Shown here: positions 36,856-45,143 of the stretch, piece after piece | How positions within the stretch are numbered: position 1 is the first letter of the stretch | Layout: each line of letters starts with the position of its first letter | Program-made: the position numbers and the translations under genes | Notes under the pieces: model-generated | What the model was told of the DNA's origin: nothing | Databases searched by the model: none | What the model saw: only the letters and a program-made list of their open reading frames with translations | Source: Xanthobacteraceae bacterium | GTDB taxonomy: Bacteria > Pseudomonadota > Alphaproteobacteria > Rhizobiales > Xanthobacteraceae | Reading direction: 5' to 3' | Assembly: GCA_023954195.1 (NCBI GenBank) | Contig: JAMLIK010000006.1 | Coordinates: 1 to 64,000 of the forward strand | DNA: 64,000 nucleotides

Positions 36856-37722
36856 TCAGGCTTCCAGATGCCGCCCCGGCGCGAAGCGGCGCACCAGCCC
36901 GCCGGCAGGGCCGACGGTCATCGACAGGAAGTAGATCGCGCCCGCCATCAGCACCACGGACGGCCCCGCCGGCGCGCCGGTGGCCGCCGCTAGAACCAGA
37001 CCGAAATAGCCGGATACGATGGCGCTGACGATGGCGACGGGGATGATGCGGGAGAGATCGCGCGACCAGAACCGCGCGATGCCCGCGGGAAGGATCATCA
37101 TGCCCACCGCCAGCAGGGTGCCGAGCGCATGGTAGGCGCTGACGAGGTTGACGACGACAAACGCCATGAAGACCAGATGCGCCAGCGCGCCGGCGCGTCC
37201 GGCGACACGCAGAAACAAGGGATCGACGCATTCCATCACCAGCGGCCGGTAGATCACCGCCAGCGCGCACAGCGTCAGCGTGGTGTTGAAGGCGATCAGA
37301 CAAAGCGCGCCGGCGTCGATGGTCTGAACATCTCCGAACAGAATCTCGATGAGTTCATGGCTCGATCCGTTTGAGGCGACCAGGATGACGCCCAGCGCAA
37401 GCGAGACCAGATAGAACACCGCGAGCGAGGCATCCTCCTTCATCTCGGTCACGCGCGCCATCAGCCCCGAGAGCACGGCGACGATCAGACCGGCGATCAG
37501 TCCGCCGAGGGTCATCATCAAGCGGTTCATCCCCGACAGCAGGAACGCGACCGCCACGCCCGGCAGAATGGCGTGCGACATCGCATCGCCCGTCAGGCTC
37601 ATCCGCCGCAGCATCAGGAAAACCCCGATCGGCGCGCTGCCGAACGACAACACGACGATCGCCACCAGCGCGCGGCGCATCGCCTCGTCGGTGAACGGCG
37701 CAAGGAAAATATCGAATGTCAT
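36856..37722 (-). CDS. znuB: Zinc/manganese ABC transporter permease (ZnuB-like)
   Basis: ABC-3 family permease of 288 residues with eight or so hydrophobic segments. MTFDIFLAPFTDEAMRRALVAI and GVFLMLRRMSLTGDAMSHAILPGVAVAFL carry the family's LRRxSLxGDAxSHA motif that contacts the ATPase. Zinc, rather than manganese, is inferred from the COG0523 GTPase and the His-rich small protein in the same run. Its ATG overlaps the ATPase stop by one base (TGATG). The substrate-binding protein ZnuA is not in this run. Confidence 0.92.
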   Translation of the reverse strand: MTFDIFLAPFTDEAMRRALVAIVVLSFGSAPIGVFLMLRRMSLTGDAMSHAILPGVAVAFLLSGMNRLMMTLGGLIAGLIVAVLSGLMARVTEMKEDASLAVFYLVSLALGVILVASNGSSHELIEILFGDVQTIDAGALCLIAFNTTLTLCALAVIYRPLVMECVDPLFLRVAGRAGALAHLVFMAFVVVNLVSAYHALGTLLAVGMMILPAGIARFWSRDLSRIIPVAIVSAIVSGYFGLVLAAATGAPAGPSVVLMAGAIYFLSMTVGPAGGLVRRFAPGRHLEA

Positions 37723-38477
37723 CAGGCGGCCCGCGGCGTATCCGCCTCCACGCAGGCCGCCGCGTCGTCGTCGAAGGCTTCGCACATTTTGCGCGCGGCG
37801 GTCAGGTTGTCCGGCGTCAGCACCTGCGCGGTGCAGCCCCAGGCCACCACGCCGCGCGCCAGCAGCAGGGTTTGCGGAAAGTGGTTGCGGACCAGATCCA
37901 TGTCGTGCAGCGCCGCCAGCACCGTCCGCCCCTCGGCATGCCACTGCTTCACGAGACGCAGCAGGTCGGTCGAGGTCTTGGCGTCGACGGCGTTGAACGG
38001 CTCGTCGAGCACGATCAGCCGCGCGTCCTGCAACATCAGCCGCGCGAACAGCATGCGCTGGGTCTGGCCGCCGGACAGCGTGCCGATGGCGCGGCGCTCG
38101 AACCCGGTGAGGCCGACGGCGGCCAGCGCCTGCGCGACCCGCGCGCGGCGGCGCCCGCGCAGATCGCCGAACGCGCCGACCTCGCGCCACAGGCCGGTGG
38201 CGACGAAATCGAACACCGAGATCGGAAAGCTGCGGTCGATGTCGGCGCTTTGCGGCAGAAAGGCAATGTCGTGAACCCCGACGCCGCCGCGCGCGATACT
38301 GCCGGACAACGGCTTGAGCAATCCGACGATGCCGCGAAACAGCGTCGATTTGCCGGCGCCGTTCGGCCCCACAACCGCAAGCAGCGCGCCCGGCATCACC
38401 TCGCCGGTGAGGTGATGCACGGCTGGATGCCGGTCATAGCCCAGGGTGACGTCGCGGAATTGCAGCTGCGCGCTCAT
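37722..38477 (-). CDS. znuC: Zinc ABC transporter ATP-binding protein (ZnuC-like)
   Basis: ABC ATPase of 251 residues. Walker A is GPNGAGKS, the signature is LSGGQTQRM (Q in place of the usual K/R after the GGQ), Walker B is LIVLDEPF, and the switch His lies in LAALHDMDL. VHDIAFLPQSADIDRSFPISV is the Q-loop region typical of metal ABC-3 transporters. ATG at 38477 overlaps the stop of the small His-rich gene by four bases (ATGA). Confidence 0.93.
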   Translation of the reverse strand: MSAQLQFRDVTLGYDRHPAVHHLTGEVMPGALLAVVGPNGAGKSTLFRGIVGLLKPLSGSIARGGVGVHDIAFLPQSADIDRSFPISVFDFVATGLWREVGAFGDLRGRRRARVAQALAAVGLTGFERRAIGTLSGGQTQRMLFARLMLQDARLIVLDEPFNAVDAKTSTDLLRLVKQWHAEGRTVLAALHDMDLVRNHFPQTLLLARGVVAWGCTAQVLTPDNLTAARKMCEAFDDDAAACVEADTPRAA

Positions 38478-38662
38478 GCCGGCCCCGTCGCCAGCCAGAC
38501 CAGCGCCCAAAGCCCCGCGCTGAGCAGGATCGCGAGGCCGAGCCGCTCCGCCAGGGTCATCCGCAGCAGAGACAGCGTGGCCGGCTGCGCCGGATGCGGC
38601 GTGTCCGGCGCGTGATGATGCGCACCGGCCGCGCCGTGACTGTGGGAGTGCGAATGAACCAT
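38474..38662 (-). CDS. Small His-rich membrane protein in zinc operon
   Basis: Protein of 62 residues that is too short for many annotation cut-offs. The N-terminal part is metal-binding-like (MVHSHSHSHGAAGAHHHAPD) and one hydrophobic segment follows (about residues 41-60, LGLAILLSAGLWALVWLA). It is the first gene after the Zur-like palindrome and is coupled to the ATPase gene (ATGA). It could hand zinc to the permease or buffer it at the membrane. I know no named family for it. Confidence 0.78.
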   Translation of the reverse strand: MVHSHSHSHGAAGAHHHAPDTPHPAQPATLSLLRMTLAERLGLAILLSAGLWALVWLATGPA

Positions 38663-38710
38663 CGGCCGGGTATCCCGCTCGGGCGGATATCGCCGCCACG
38701 GTGCTTTATA

Positions 38711-38729
38711 TATGTTACACTATAACATA
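38711..38729 (-). promoter_or_regulatory. Zur-box-like palindrome
   Basis: TATGTTACACTATAACATA: arms TATGTTA and TAACATA are perfectly inverted around CACTA. It is about 50 bases before the zinc operon and resembles the AT-rich ATGTTATAACAT-type sites of alphaproteobacterial Zur. No Zur gene is in the window. Confidence 0.7.
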
Positions 38730-38818
38730 ACAACACAGCGACGACGCGGCTGAAAAATAATTCTGGAACAGCAGCTTGCGTAGCTCCGCGTTCAGTTGAG
38801 GCATTGGCGCGAACGAAG

Positions 38819-38933
38819 GCGGTCATGCCGCGCGAAGGCGAAGCATCCGGTGCGCCACGCCGGATCGGAGTCCTCCGCGGCCGCACGAAATACTGGATCG
38901 TCCGGCTTCGCGGACGATGACGCCTCGTTTCCG
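38819..38933. repeat. Palindromic repeat, family C copy 2
   Basis: Begins GCGGTCATGCCGCGCGAAGG and ends GGACGATGACGCCTCGTTTC. The last 45 bases match those of 22454-22605 nearly exactly; the first half is similar but shortened. Confidence 0.78.
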
Positions 38934-38979
38934 GCAAACCCTTGCAAATCACCCTCTAAAGCGGGCTTCGATGGCTAAT

Positions 38980-39061
38980 CGTCATTGCGAGGAGCAAAGC
39001 GACGAAGCAATCCAGTTATCGCGAACAAAGATCTGATTGCTTCGCTTCGCTTGCAATGACG
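38980..39061. repeat. REP-like palindromic repeat, family A copy 2
   Basis: Begins CGTCATTGCGAGGAGCAAAG and ends TTCGCTTCGCTTGCAATGACG (21st base trimmed in sense: ends CAATGACG). It is an 82-base imperfect inverted repeat matching copy 1 at 3445-3519. Confidence 0.85.
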
Positions 39062-39109
39062 GGGATTCATACGGATCGGAAAACGCTCCAACTTCGCCGA
39101 GCGCCCCAA

Positions 39110-39139
39110 CCGAAAGGGGCGACCCGCGGGCCGCCCCTT
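39110..39139 (-). terminator. Terminator of sodB
   Basis: On the minus strand AAGGGGCG pairs with CGCCCCTT around a GCCCGCGGGT loop, followed by TTCGGTT. It lies about 30 bases past the sodB stop. The T tract is short, so the call is moderate. Confidence 0.6.
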
Positions 39140-39168
39140 GAACACTAAATAATCCCGCTTCGCCGCGA

Positions 39169-39765
39169 TCAGGCCTTGCCGAGCAGTTCGTCGACATAAT
39201 CCCAGTTGACCAGATGATCGACGAACGCCTTCAGATAGTCGGGGCGGCGGTTGCGGTAATCGATGTAGTAGGAATGCTCCCAGACGTCGACGCCGAGGAT
39301 CGGGGTCGCGCCGTGCACCAGCGGATTTTCGCCGTTCGGGGTCTTGGAGACTTCGAGCTTGCCGTTCTTGACCGACAGCCAGGCCCAGCCCGAACCGAAC
39401 TGGCCGGCGCCCGCGGCGGCGAAGTCCGCCTTGAATTTTTCGAGACCGCCGAGGTCCTCGTCGATCTTCTTGGCCAGCCGGCCCGGCAGCTTGTCGCCGC
39501 CGCCATTCGGCTTCATCCAGTTCCAGAAATGCAGGTGGTTGTAATGCTGGCCGGCATTGTTGAACAGCGCGGCGTTCTTGCCGTAAGAGCCCTTGACGAT
39601 CTCCTCCAGAGACTTGTTCTCGAACTCCGTCCCCTTCAGCAGGTTGTTGCCGTTGGTGACATAGGCCTGATGGTGCTTGTCGTGGTGAAACTCCAGCGTT
39701 TCCTTGGACATATGAGGAGCGAGCGCATCATAGGCGTAAGGCAGGTCGGGAAGTTTGAAGGTCAT
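39169..39765 (-). CDS. sodB: Superoxide dismutase, Fe type
   Basis: Cytoplasmic Fe/Mn-family superoxide dismutase of 198 residues. Metal ligands are in [24 protein letters not shown] and [25 protein letters not shown] carries the Gln in the position of Fe-type enzymes, and the Mn-specific Gln position (around TPNGENPL) is Gly; so Fe is preferred. Iron identity matters because the neighbouring region is an iron regulon. ATG at 39765 gives [19 protein letters not shown], the standard start. Confidence 0.96.
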   Translation of the reverse strand: MTFKLPDLPYAYDALAPHMSKETLEFHHDKHHQAYVTNGNNLLKGTEFENKSLEEIVKGSYGKNAALFNNAGQHYNHLHFWNWMKPNGGGDKLPGRLAKKIDEDLGGLEKFKADFAAAGAGQFGSGWAWLSVKNGKLEVSKTPNGENPLVHGATPILGVDVWEHSYYIDYRNRRPDYLKAFVDHLVNWDYVDELLGKA

Positions 39766-39894
39766 GATTTTTGTCCGGAATGGTGGAGATAGGGCATTAA
39801 CGGTTCCCTTTATAGAAGGTTCCACCGCGAAGAACAGTCAAATGCGTGGCCAACCGGGACGGCCGCGCCGCCACCGACATCCCGCGAAGCCGGG

Positions 39895-41136
39895 TCACGC
39901 CGGGCGCGGCACCGCGCCGTCGAGCGAGGGCCGCGCGGCCGGGGGCCGCACGTTCATCAGCATCTGGAAGGCGCCGGCGATCAGCCCGATCACCACCGCC
40001 GCGCGCCACGCCATGTCGTAGCTGCCGAGCGAATCGTAGATCACGCCGCCGCCCCAGGCGCCGAGGAACGACCCGGTCTGATGGCTGAGGAAGGCGATCC
40101 CGGTCAGCGTGGTCATGAAACGAAGCCCGAACAGCTGCGACACCAGGCCGTTGACCAGCGGCGTCACGCCGAGCCACAGCGCGCCCATCACCGCGGCGAA
40201 GATCAGCGTCGACGAAGGCGTCGCGGGAAACGTGAAATAGACCGCGATCACCAGCGAACGGACGATATAGATGCCGCCGAGCAGAATCTGCTTGGGATAG
40301 ATGCCCCCCAGCCATCCGAACAAATAGGAGCCGATGACGTTGAATAGCCCGATCGTCGCCAGCGCCTCGGCGCTCAGCGACGCGTCGAGCCCGCAAATTT
40401 CCAGATAATTCGGCAAATGCGTGGTCAGGAACACCAGTTGCAGGCCGCAGACGAAAAACGCGATCGACATCACCACGAAGCCGGAATGCCCCAGCGCCGA
40501 ACGCACCACCGCGCCGACGGGCTGCCTTGTGTCGTCGGCCTTGTCGATCTCGACCGCGTCGCCGCGCCCGGCGAACAGCGCCGCCGGCAGCATCACCGCG
40601 GCGAGGCCGAGGAAGCCCACCAGCGCCATCTGCCAGCCGGCGGTCGAGATCAAGGTCTGCGCCAGCGGCGAGGCGATCACCAGCCCGAGCGACCCAGCGG
40701 CGGAGACCGCGCCCATCGCCACGCTGCGCCGGGCCGGCGTCACCACGCGCGAGGTCACCGCCATGGTGATGCCGAACGTCGTGCAGGACAGCGCCAGACC
40801 GACGCAAAAGCCCGCGCCGATGATGAACATCAGCGCCGAGGTGGTGTAGATCATGGTGACCAGCCCGGCGGCGTAGACCAGCACGCCGGCCAGCATGACG
40901 TGGCGCGCGCCGAAGCGGTCCGCCAGCATGCCGACGACCGGCTGGGTCACGCCCCACACGACGTTCTGCAACGCCGTCGCCAGCGAGAAATCCGCGACCG
41001 TGATGCCGACGTCGCGGATGATCGAAGGCTGAAACAGGCCGAAACTCTGCCGCATGCCCATGGCCAGGCTCAGCAGTACGGCGGCGCCGGCGAGAATCGA
41101 CCAGCGCTGGAATGTTGTGAGCTGTCCCGCGCCCAT
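39895..41136 (-). CDS. MFS transporter
   Basis: Major facilitator of 413 residues with 12 hydrophobic segments. LADRFGARHVMLAG is the inter-helix motif A between TM2 and TM3. The two halves are joined by a polar loop around AVEIDKADDTRQPVG. It belongs to an OFA/oxalate- or monocarboxylate-like branch on feel, but the substrate cannot be stated. ATG at 41136 has GGAAGGG upstream; an in-frame extension to 41280 is rejected. Confidence 0.9.
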   Translation of the reverse strand: MGAGQLTTFQRWSILAGAAVLLSLAMGMRQSFGLFQPSIIRDVGITVADFSLATALQNVVWGVTQPVVGMLADRFGARHVMLAGVLVYAAGLVTMIYTTSALMFIIGAGFCVGLALSCTTFGITMAVTSRVVTPARRSVAMGAVSAAGSLGLVIASPLAQTLISTAGWQMALVGFLGLAAVMLPAALFAGRGDAVEIDKADDTRQPVGAVVRSALGHSGFVVMSIAFFVCGLQLVFLTTHLPNYLEICGLDASLSAEALATIGLFNVIGSYLFGWLGGIYPKQILLGGIYIVRSLVIAVYFTFPATPSSTLIFAAVMGALWLGVTPLVNGLVSQLFGLRFMTTLTGIAFLSHQTGSFLGAWGGGVIYDSLGSYDMAWRAAVVIGLIAGAFQMLMNVRPPAARPSLDGAVPRPA

Positions 41137-41328
41137 CGACCGACCCTTCCGACAAGAATTTCTTTTATCCTGACATTGAAAGCAAAAATTGACCACGCCG
41201 CGCCAAGCATGGGGGAATGTGACGGACGCGGGGCAGGGAAACATCCCGATATTCACACCCGCGCACGATCCACGTTGCACAAGTTCGTCCTTTTGTTATG
41301 CAACGCGGGATCGATGCGGAGGATTCTG

Positions 41329-41772
41329 ATGAGATTGCGATTCGGCCTGATGGCCGCGATTTTGACCATGCTCACCTCGTCATGCGGCGTTTTGGCTCAG
41401 GAATCCGGAGATCCCACCGGCACCTGGCTGACGCAGGCGGGGGATGCCAAGGTCAAGGTCAGCCGCTGCGGCTCCGGAATTTGCGGCGTCGTGACCTGGC
41501 TGCGCGACCCGATCGATCCGAATACCGGAAAGGCCGCCGTCGACGACAAGAATCCCAACCCGGCGCTGCAACGGCGGCCGATGATCGGGCTGCCGCTGTT
41601 CAGCCACATGCAGCCGTCCGGCGTGTCGCGATGGGCCGGCCGCATTTACAACGCCGACGACGGCGGCACCTATGACAGCGACATCGCGATGACCGGCCCG
41701 AACAGCCTGCGGGTCAACGGCTGCGTCGGCGGCCTGTGCGGCGGCGAGAACTGGACGCGCGCCAAACGCTGA
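41329..41772 (+). CDS. DUF2147 family secreted protein
   Basis: Exported protein of 147 residues with a signal peptide (MRLRFGLMAAILTMLTSSCG, cleavage near VLA|QES). DUF2147 marks are DPTGTWLTQAGDAKVKVSRCG at the start of the mature part and GRIYNADDGGTYDSDIAM in the middle; two Cys pairs (CGSGIC, CVGGLC) may be disulphides. Its function is unknown. ATG at 41329 follows GGAGG; an in-frame ATG exists at 41314. It lies upstream of the iron operon with an Irr-like box between them. Confidence 0.86.
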   Translation: MRLRFGLMAAILTMLTSSCGVLAQESGDPTGTWLTQAGDAKVKVSRCGSGICGVVTWLRDPIDPNTGKAAVDDKNPNPALQRRPMIGLPLFSHMQPSGVSRWAGRIYNADDGGTYDSDIAMTGPNSLRVNGCVGGLCGGENWTRAKR

Positions 41773-41790
41773 CGTGGCGCGACGCGGCGA

Positions 41791-41807
41791 TTTAGAACGA
41801 ACCTAAT
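41791..41807 (+). promoter_or_regulatory. Irr-box (ICE)-like site upstream of PepSY operon
   Basis: TTTAGAACGAACCTAAT matches the rhizobial ICE consensus TTTAGAA-N3-TTCTAAA at 11 of 14 positions, with the first half exact. It is 130 bases before the PepSY gene. Irr is the main iron regulator in this group; no irr gene is in the window. Confidence 0.55.
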
Positions 41808-41935
41808 CCGGCGCAGTAGCAAAGCAGGGGCGGCTTCGCTAAACAGGGCGCGCAAGTCGCGTGCGTGCCGCACAAAACCCCTTGCTTTGCATGAGTTGGC
41901 GGCAGCGCTGACAGGCTGGCGTTTCGGATTGATCG

Positions 41936-42577
41936 ATGGTCGACGGCGAGGAACTCTGGCAGCGCAAGAAACGCCGCGCGTTTTTCATCAGCCAGGTCTA
42001 CCAATGGCACTGGATCAGTTCGGGTCTTTGCCTGATCGGCATGGTGCTGTTCGCCTTCACCGGCATCACGCTGAACCACGCCGGCCAGATCGAAGCGAAA
42101 CCGACGGTGGTGATGCGCGAGGGACAGTTGCCGCAAGCCCTGATCGCGGACCTGAAAGCGGAACCGGCCTCGCCCAAGGCGGCGCTGCCGCAGGGCGTCG
42201 GCGCATGGCTGCGCGGCGAGATCGGCGTCAACACCGCCGGGCGCGATGTCGAATGGTCGCCGAAGGAGGTCTATGTCGCCCTGCCGCGCCCCGGCGGCGA
42301 CGCCTGGCTCAGCATCGCGCGCGACAACGGCGCGGTGGCTTATGAAGTCACCGATCGCGGCTGGATCGCCTATCTCAACGACCTGCACAAGGGCCGCAAC
42401 ACCGGCAAGGCATGGAGCTGGTTCATCGACGTGTTCGCGATTGCCGCGATGGTGTTTTGCCTGAGCGGCCTGTTGCTGCTGTATCTCCATTCCAACCGCC
42501 GCCGCGCGACATGGCCCGTCGTCAGCCTCGGGCTGGTGATTCCGGCGCTGCTCGTCGTCCTGTTCATTCATCGTTAA
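41936..42577 (+). CDS. PepSY-associated transmembrane protein (haem-type reductase-like)
   Basis: Inner-membrane protein of 213 residues: one N-terminal helix (about 25-45), a periplasmic domain of about 110 residues, and two C-terminal helices. Histidines sit by the membrane edges (YQWHW, TLNHAG, NDLHKG, YLHSN) and could bind haem as in PepSY-type ferric reductases. It heads an operon with DUF2271, DUF4198 and ApbE genes. This gene set has been linked to flavinylated extracytoplasmic electron transfer. It probably passes electrons from the quinone or cytoplasmic side to the flavinylated partner, which is inference. Confidence 0.85.
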   Translation: MVDGEELWQRKKRRAFFISQVYQWHWISSGLCLIGMVLFAFTGITLNHAGQIEAKPTVVMREGQLPQALIADLKAEPASPKAALPQGVGAWLRGEIGVNTAGRDVEWSPKEVYVALPRPGGDAWLSIARDNGAVAYEVTDRGWIAYLNDLHKGRNTGKAWSWFIDVFAIAAMVFCLSGLLLLYLHSNRRRATWPVVSLGLVIPALLVVLFIHR

Positions 42578-42586
42578 AGGTTTGCC

Positions 42587-43099
42587 ATGCGCCTCCTGAT
42601 CTCCGCCGCCTTGACCACGCTGACCGCGACCTCGTCGCTGGCCGCCGAGGCCACCGTCAGCGTCGATATTCCGCGGCTTAACGTCGCCGAGTATCACAAG
42701 CCCTATGTGGCGATGTGGATCGAAAGCGCCGACGGCGGCAAGATCACCAATCTGGCGGTCTGGTATGACGTCAAGCACAAGGACGGCGAAGGCACCAAGT
42801 GGCTGAAGGACCTGCGGCAATGGTGGCGTCGCACCGGCCGCGAACTGACCATGCCGGCGGACGGCCTCTCCAGCCCGACCCGCGCCCCCGGCACGCATCA
42901 GTTGACGTTCGACAGCAAGGCCAAGCCGCTCGACGGCCTCGCGCCCGGCAGCTACCAACTGGTGATCGAGGCCGCGCGCGAGGTCGGCGGCCGCGAGTTG
43001 CTGCGCCTGCCGTTCGAATGGCCGCCGAAAGCGCCGAGCACCGCGCAGGCCAAGGGCGAGAACGAACTCGGCGCCGTCACCTTGAAACTGACCCCTTGA
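42587..43099 (+). CDS. DUF2271 protein, probable FMN carrier
   Basis: Exported protein of 170 residues (signal peptide MRLLISAALTTLTATSSLAA). DUF2271 has been associated with ApbE and PepSY in clusters for flavinylated electron carriers. The site DGLSSPTR (D92-G-L-S-S-P-T98) fits the D-x-x-S/T-x-x-T/S pattern that ApbE modifies with FMN through Thr or Ser, so T98 is the candidate. The protein is between PepSY and DUF4198 genes with a 9-base gap from the first. Flavinylation itself is inference from motif and context. Confidence 0.82.
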   Translation: MRLLISAALTTLTATSSLAAEATVSVDIPRLNVAEYHKPYVAMWIESADGGKITNLAVWYDVKHKDGEGTKWLKDLRQWWRRTGRELTMPADGLSSPTRAPGTHQLTFDSKAKPLDGLAPGSYQLVIEAAREVGGRELLRLPFEWPPKAPSTAQAKGENELGAVTLKLTP

Positions 43100-43150
43100 G
43101 ACCAATCAACCGCGCCGCCGCCCGTGGCGGCTCATGGAAAGGATGTCGCC

Positions 43151-43960
43151 ATGACCAAGCATCTCAAACTCGCGCTGCTCGCCGCCTCGGTTGCGCTGCT
43201 CGCCGCGCCGGCGCAGGCGCATCGCACCTGGCTCCTGCCGTCCGCCACCGTGCTGTCCGGCAACGACGCCTGGGTGACGGTGGACGCCGCCGTCTCCAAC
43301 GACCTGTTCTATTTCGAGCATCATCCCCTGCAACTCGACGGGCTGTCGATTGTCGGGCCGGACGGCAAGACCGTGGCGCCTGAGAATACGTCGAAAGGCC
43401 GCTACCGCAGCACCTTCGACGTCAAGCTGGCCGAGCCGGGCACCTACAAGGTGATGGTGATTAATGACGGCGTGTTCGCCAGCTACAAGCTGGACGGCCA
43501 GAACAAGCGCTGGCGCGGCAAGGCCGACCAGATCGCGACCGCCATTCCCGCCAACGCCACCGACGTCAAGATTTCCGAGAGCCGGGGCCGGATCGAATCC
43601 TTCGTCACCTCCGGCAAGCCCTCCACCGACACCCTGAAGCCGACCGGCACCGGCCTCGAACTGGTCCCGGTCACCCACCCGAACAATCTGGTCGCCGGCG
43701 AGAAGGCCACCTTCCGCCTGGTGCTCGACGGCCAGCCCGCCGCCGGCGTCGCGGTCGAGATCATCCCCGGCGGCATCCGCTATCGCGACAAGCTGAACGA
43801 CACCAAGGTCACCACCGACGAGTCCGGCACCTTCAGCGTCACCTGGCCGGGGCCGGGCTACTACTGGATGAATGCCTCGGTGCGCGACGACAAGAGCACG
43901 ATCAAGAACGCCCAGCGGCGCTCAAGCTACACCGCGACTGTCGAAGTGCTGCCGCAGTAA
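43151..43960 (+). CDS. DUF4198 family periplasmic protein
   Basis: Exported protein of 269 residues with a signal peptide (MTKHLKLALLAASVALLAAP, cleavage AQA|HRTWL). DUF4198 proteins (CbiK/NikK-like) have a beta-sandwich with an N-terminal His that can bind metal: the mature start is HRTWLLP. LDGQPAAGVAVEIIPGGIRYRDKLND marks the second beta domain. It may bind or present iron or its complex to the reductase. ATG at 43151 follows GGAAAGGA; only four bases separate it from the apbE gene. Confidence 0.86.
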   Translation: MTKHLKLALLAASVALLAAPAQAHRTWLLPSATVLSGNDAWVTVDAAVSNDLFYFEHHPLQLDGLSIVGPDGKTVAPENTSKGRYRSTFDVKLAEPGTYKVMVINDGVFASYKLDGQNKRWRGKADQIATAIPANATDVKISESRGRIESFVTSGKPSTDTLKPTGTGLELVPVTHPNNLVAGEKATFRLVLDGQPAAGVAVEIIPGGIRYRDKLNDTKVTTDESGTFSVTWPGPGYYWMNASVRDDKSTIKNAQRRSSYTATVEVLPQ

Positions 43961-43963
43961 GCG

Positions 43964-44971
43964 ATGCCGGCGACGGCGTCAGCCCCCCGACGCGTGGCCA
44001 TACCGGCCCTGTCGGCGATGCCGCCCGCGCCGCCCATGGGCGGCGCGGTGCAGGGGCTGGCGGGCCAAACCATGGGCACCACATGGTCGGTGAAGTTCGT
44101 CGGCACGCCGGCCGGCCGGCAGACCCTGCAACGGGCGATCCCGCTCGCGCTCGATCGCGTGATCGCGCAGATGAGCCCGTGGGAGCGGGAGTCCGACATC
44201 AGCCGGTTCAACCGGCTGCCGCTGGGCCGATGGCAGACGCTGCCGGGCGAACTGGCGGCGGTGATCGACAGCGCGCTGCGCATCGCGCGCGAAAGCGACG
44301 GCGCTTACGATCCGACCGTCGGCGCGCTGGTCGACCTCTGGGGATTCGGGCCGAGCGGACCGCGACCCGCGCCGCCTTCCTCCGACGACATCGCGCGGCT
44401 TCATCGCGCCTGCGGCTGGCGGCAACTCGAACGCGACGCCGACGCGCGTCGCTTGCGCCGCCATGGCGGCGGAACCGTCGACCTCTGCGGCATCGCCAAG
44501 GGTTTCGCGGTCGATCTGGTGACGGAGACGCTGCGCGCGCACGGCGTCCATCACGCGCTGGTGGAGATCGGCGGCGAGTTGCGCGGCCACGGCGTCAAGC
44601 CCGACGGCAGCCCGTGGTGGGTCGAGATCGATCATCCCGGCCCGGAGACCGGCCGGACGCTGGTGGCGCTGCACGGCCTCGCCATCGCCACCTCGGGTTG
44701 CGAACGCGGTTTCGCCAGCGGGACCGGCCATTACTCCCATACGCTGGATCCGCGCAGCGGATGGCCGATCGCAAACGCCATGGTCACCGCCACCGTGCTG
44801 CACCGCTCCTGCATGGAAGCGGACGCCTATGCGACGGCGCTGATGGTCAAGGGGCCGGATGCCGCGATCGAATTCGCCGCCGCCCATGAGCTCGCCGCGC
44901 TGATCCGTTTCCGCCGCGACGGCGACATCGTCGAGCGCACCACGCCGGCGCTCGACGCCATGCTGACATAG
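43964..44971 (+). CDS. apbE: ApbE-family FAD:protein FMN transferase
   Basis: Enzyme of 335 residues that attaches FMN from FAD to Ser/Thr of target proteins. Motifs are GQTMGTTWSVKFV, WGFGPSGPRPAP, GGTVDLCGIAKGFAVDLV (Cys replaces the usual Gly), EIGGELRGHG, HYSHTLDPRSGWPI and CMEADAYATALM, where Mg is bound. Unusually, there is no clear signal peptide or lipobox: the first 35 residues are Pro/Ala-rich. That would leave it in the cytoplasm unless a different start or Tat route applies. It closes the PepSY operon, and its likely substrate is the DUF2271 protein. Confidence 0.92.
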   Translation: MPATASAPRRVAIPALSAMPPAPPMGGAVQGLAGQTMGTTWSVKFVGTPAGRQTLQRAIPLALDRVIAQMSPWERESDISRFNRLPLGRWQTLPGELAAVIDSALRIARESDGAYDPTVGALVDLWGFGPSGPRPAPPSSDDIARLHRACGWRQLERDADARRLRRHGGGTVDLCGIAKGFAVDLVTETLRAHGVHHALVEIGGELRGHGVKPDGSPWWVEIDHPGPETGRTLVALHGLAIATSGCERGFASGTGHYSHTLDPRSGWPIANAMVTATVLHRSCMEADAYATALMVKGPDAAIEFAAAHELAALIRFRRDGDIVERTTPALDAMLT

Positions 44972-44979
44972 ACAACAGC

Positions 44980-45101
44980 CGTCGTCCCCGCGCAGGCGGG
45001 GACCCATACGCCGCAGCGGTGCGGTTCAAACAACGACAGGCAAGGTCATTGATAGCAACCAGCGCCAGGGGTTATGGGTCCCCGCCTGCGCGGGGACGAC
45101 G
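44980..45101. repeat. Palindromic repeat, family B copy 1
   Basis: Starts CGTCGTCCCCGCGCAGGCGG and ends CGCCTGCGCGGGGACGACG. The centre has GCCGCAGCGGTGCGGTTCA and GCCAGGGGTTATGGGTCC. Sister copies are at 53600-53722 and 56897-57017. It lies between the convergent apbE and PKHD genes. Confidence 0.85.
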
Positions 45102-45143
45102 CCGTGAGTGAGATCAATTTTGCAACAAACATCGGTCGGTCCC

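Larger units (their letters stand above)
38663..39168. other. Intergenic region between zinc operon and sodB
   Basis: This 506-base gap carries the zinc operon promoter with its Zur-like palindrome, then two repeat elements (38819-38933, family C; 38980-39061, family A), then the sodB terminator (39110-39139). No gene is supported. A small open frame at 38982-39197 runs through the repeat and is not credible. Confidence 0.6.
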
